Assembly: GCA_024362935.1 (NCBI GenBank)
Contig: JANCRA010000008.1
Location: forward strand, 33,326,557 to 33,390,556
Direction of reading: 5' to 3'
From: Setophaga petechia
Lineage: Eukaryota > Chordata > Aves > Passeriformes > Parulidae
DNA length: 64,000 bases
The notes under the pieces are model-generated. The model was not told the DNA's origin, made no database searches, and worked only from the letters and a program-made list of their open reading frames with translations. The translations under genes and the position numbers were made by a program. Below, in pieces: positions 62,157-64,000 of this stretch. Within the stretch, counting starts at the first letter, position 1; every line of letters begins with the position of its first letter.

Positions 62157-64000
62157 GATCTCTAGATTAACTTAAAAACATTAACTTTGCCTTTCAAATG
62201 TGCAGAGCTGTGGCTGGAGAAACTAAAATGGGTTCAGGAGACATTATAAGTGTGTAGGCCCAGTACCAGGCAACGTCCCCATGAACTGGTTTTGGCATGA
62301 GGACATTACATACCCCACAAACAGGAATCCCAGCAGCCTATGGCAGCCCTCAGTTTGAGGAATCAATTTTGAGACCCACAATATTGGTTTGTGGATGTGA
62401 GACATGTACCAACACTTAATCTGCTCCATCTTTACGTCCCTCAGCCTTATGACAGCTGTGAAGCCTGTGAGCGCTAATTAGACCTAAATTTTCCATTTCT
62501 GGAGTGGTTCTTTAAAGTAAGGCTAAAGACTGCCTGTGACCAGAAAAATGGGAGCTGTTGAGGAGACCTTGACCCCTTAAAACCTATCTCACATTTTCAG
62601 ACTGATGCTAGTGTGGTTTTATATCTATTTCTTGCAATAAGGTATCATATTTTTAAAAATCATGCGAGGCCTCAAGAAACTCATAGCCAGAACAAGGTCA
62701 GATGCTTTGCCTGGGGCTGGACAAGCTGCTGTTAAGGTGGAGCTCCAGCTTAGCAGATCCTGAATGATAAAGTTGCTCTCAGTCCACACTTCTCCTTTAA
62801 CCAGGTAGGCAAAGAATGCTTCAATACTTTAAGATCATTCTTTGCAAAAGCAGGAAGGCAAAGCAGAATAAGAAGAAACCCAAATTCCAGAACTAGCCCT
62901 GTTACAAAGTCATGAAATAGGTGGAGAAAATAATTAAGGACAGAATCAGATTGTGGCAAGGGAGTGAAGATAGGCAAAGTATCAGTTAGAGAGAAGACAA
63001 GAAAAGATAGATGAAGGGAAAATAGAAAAAAAAAAGAAGTAAAAAATACATCAGCTTTTGTAGAAACATGATTTATGATGCAAGATTCAATAAAGTGACA
63101 TTTAGTTTGGGGAAGAAGAGGCTGAAGATAAACATGATAACTTTCTTCAAAAACTGAAAGATTGATAAAAAGAGAATAGGAGAGAACTTTGCTATCCAGA
63201 TTTCCTTGGTGGATATGACCAGCAATGAACTTAAATTGTAACAAGGAAGAAAACAGGTAAGACATTTGCTACAGATTTTCTGATAGAAAGAAGCAGTGAA
63301 GATATGACACAAATCATCTGGGAAATCATCAGACTTCACAAATTTTGGTTTTAACTCCAGGCAAGAGTGCCTGTCAGGAATAATGTACACAAAGTTAAGT
63401 TGGTGATGGTGCCTTGAGGCAACCTTTTACCTCCAAGTCATGTGATTATGTTATCACCAGTTAGCATTTGTGCTTTTGTGACACAAAGCATTTTTTGTGC
63501 TCTCTCACAACAAATCCCTCCTTCTTGATCCTTGCTAGGTCAGGAGGGACTCAATATAAATCCCAAATGCTGCTGGGGAACCTGAAGCTATTATATATCA
63601 TTGTGTTCCCGTTTCCCTGGTCCCATTCTTTCCTCCCTCCCAAGCTCAGAGAGTGCCTTCAGGGAAAAGCAGGCATCACACAGACCCTTGGTGCTTTGCA
63701 GCAGAGTCAGGCTTCCCCCATGGCAGGGATCCCCTTCCCATTTCCAGATTTGCATTTCAGAGAGGATAAATTTCTGTTGGGTGGGACATTCCACTTTAAA
63801 AACAGGTGGAAAAAACCACAGTGAAATGAAAACTGGTGGCAGCCAAATGCTGGTGGAATGTGACTCTGCTCAGAAGATCCTTTTTTCTTGGCAGCATGTA
63901 GGAAGGGAAGCTGCCTTTGACAGATTTCTCCAAACCCTTCAGGGCCTGGCTGCAGCCACCTCCACCTGGCAGGGACCTCCTTCCCCCACACCACACTTTC
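62157..64000. other. Downstream flank of DIPK1C, nothing recognised
   Basis: No exon of a known neighbour, repeat family or RNA gene was identified. The minus frame 62750-63265 is low-complexity (F/L/S-rich, antisense of A-rich DNA). Confidence 0.6.

Noticed and set aside
62750..63265. 171-codon minus frame with hydrophobic runs as a membrane protein
   Set aside because: It is the antisense of A/G-rich low-complexity DNA, F/L/S-rich, with no exon signals.

Overview
This window is vertebrate nuclear DNA, almost certainly from a bird and probably a songbird. Exons are short and separated by long introns with GT-AG borders. There are two CpG islands. The interspersed repeats are CR1 LINE fragments plus two copies of an LTR family that I associate with passerine genomes; that last point is from memory and was not searched. 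There are no bacterial-type operons, tRNAs, rRNAs or CRISPR arrays.

Three protein genes are supported, and all three were rebuilt exon by exon. (1) Positions 1-2845, minus strand: three 5'-side coding exons of CNDP1 (carnosinase-type M20 metallopeptidase); the rest of the gene lies beyond position 1. (2) About 21,830-37,200, minus strand: the complete CNDP2 gene (cytosolic non-specific dipeptidase). It has 11 coding exons totalling 1,428 nt (475 aa, the human length), with every known metal ligand at the human residue number. Its CpG-island promoter lies near 36.65-37.4 kb. (3) About 49.6-62.2 kb, plus strand: the complete DIPK1C (FAM69C) gene. It has four coding exons (413 aa) and encodes a type II membrane protein with a divergent kinase fold; its CpG-island promoter is at 48.95-50.1 kb. 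As I recall it, the order CNDP1-CNDP2-DIPK1C, with CNDP2 and DIPK1C divergent, matches human 18q22.3. CNDP1 and CNDP2 are tandem paralogues: their matching exons here have the same lengths and phases (144 and 163 nt).

Between genes: 2.85-21.85 kb holds a CR1 copy (3.2-3.8 kb), a repeat-like block (18.2-18.7 kb), a solo LTR (18.7-19.1 kb) and a promoter-like stretch at 8.62-8.76 kb. The first exon of CNDP1 may lie here but I could not identify it. The 37.4-48.9 kb spacer holds a CR1 copy and an LTR-like segment and is otherwise featureless to me. From 62.2 kb to the end I recognise nothing.

I see no unknown multi-gene system. The most interesting observations are about how mobile and tandem repeats touch splice sites. 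A complete solo LTR with a perfect 6-bp target-site duplication sits 22 nt upstream of the last exon of DIPK1C, so it must supply the branch point. A minisatellite multiplies a branch-point-like motif directly before CNDP2 coding exon 10. The CNDP1 N-terminal exon shows no clear signal peptide.
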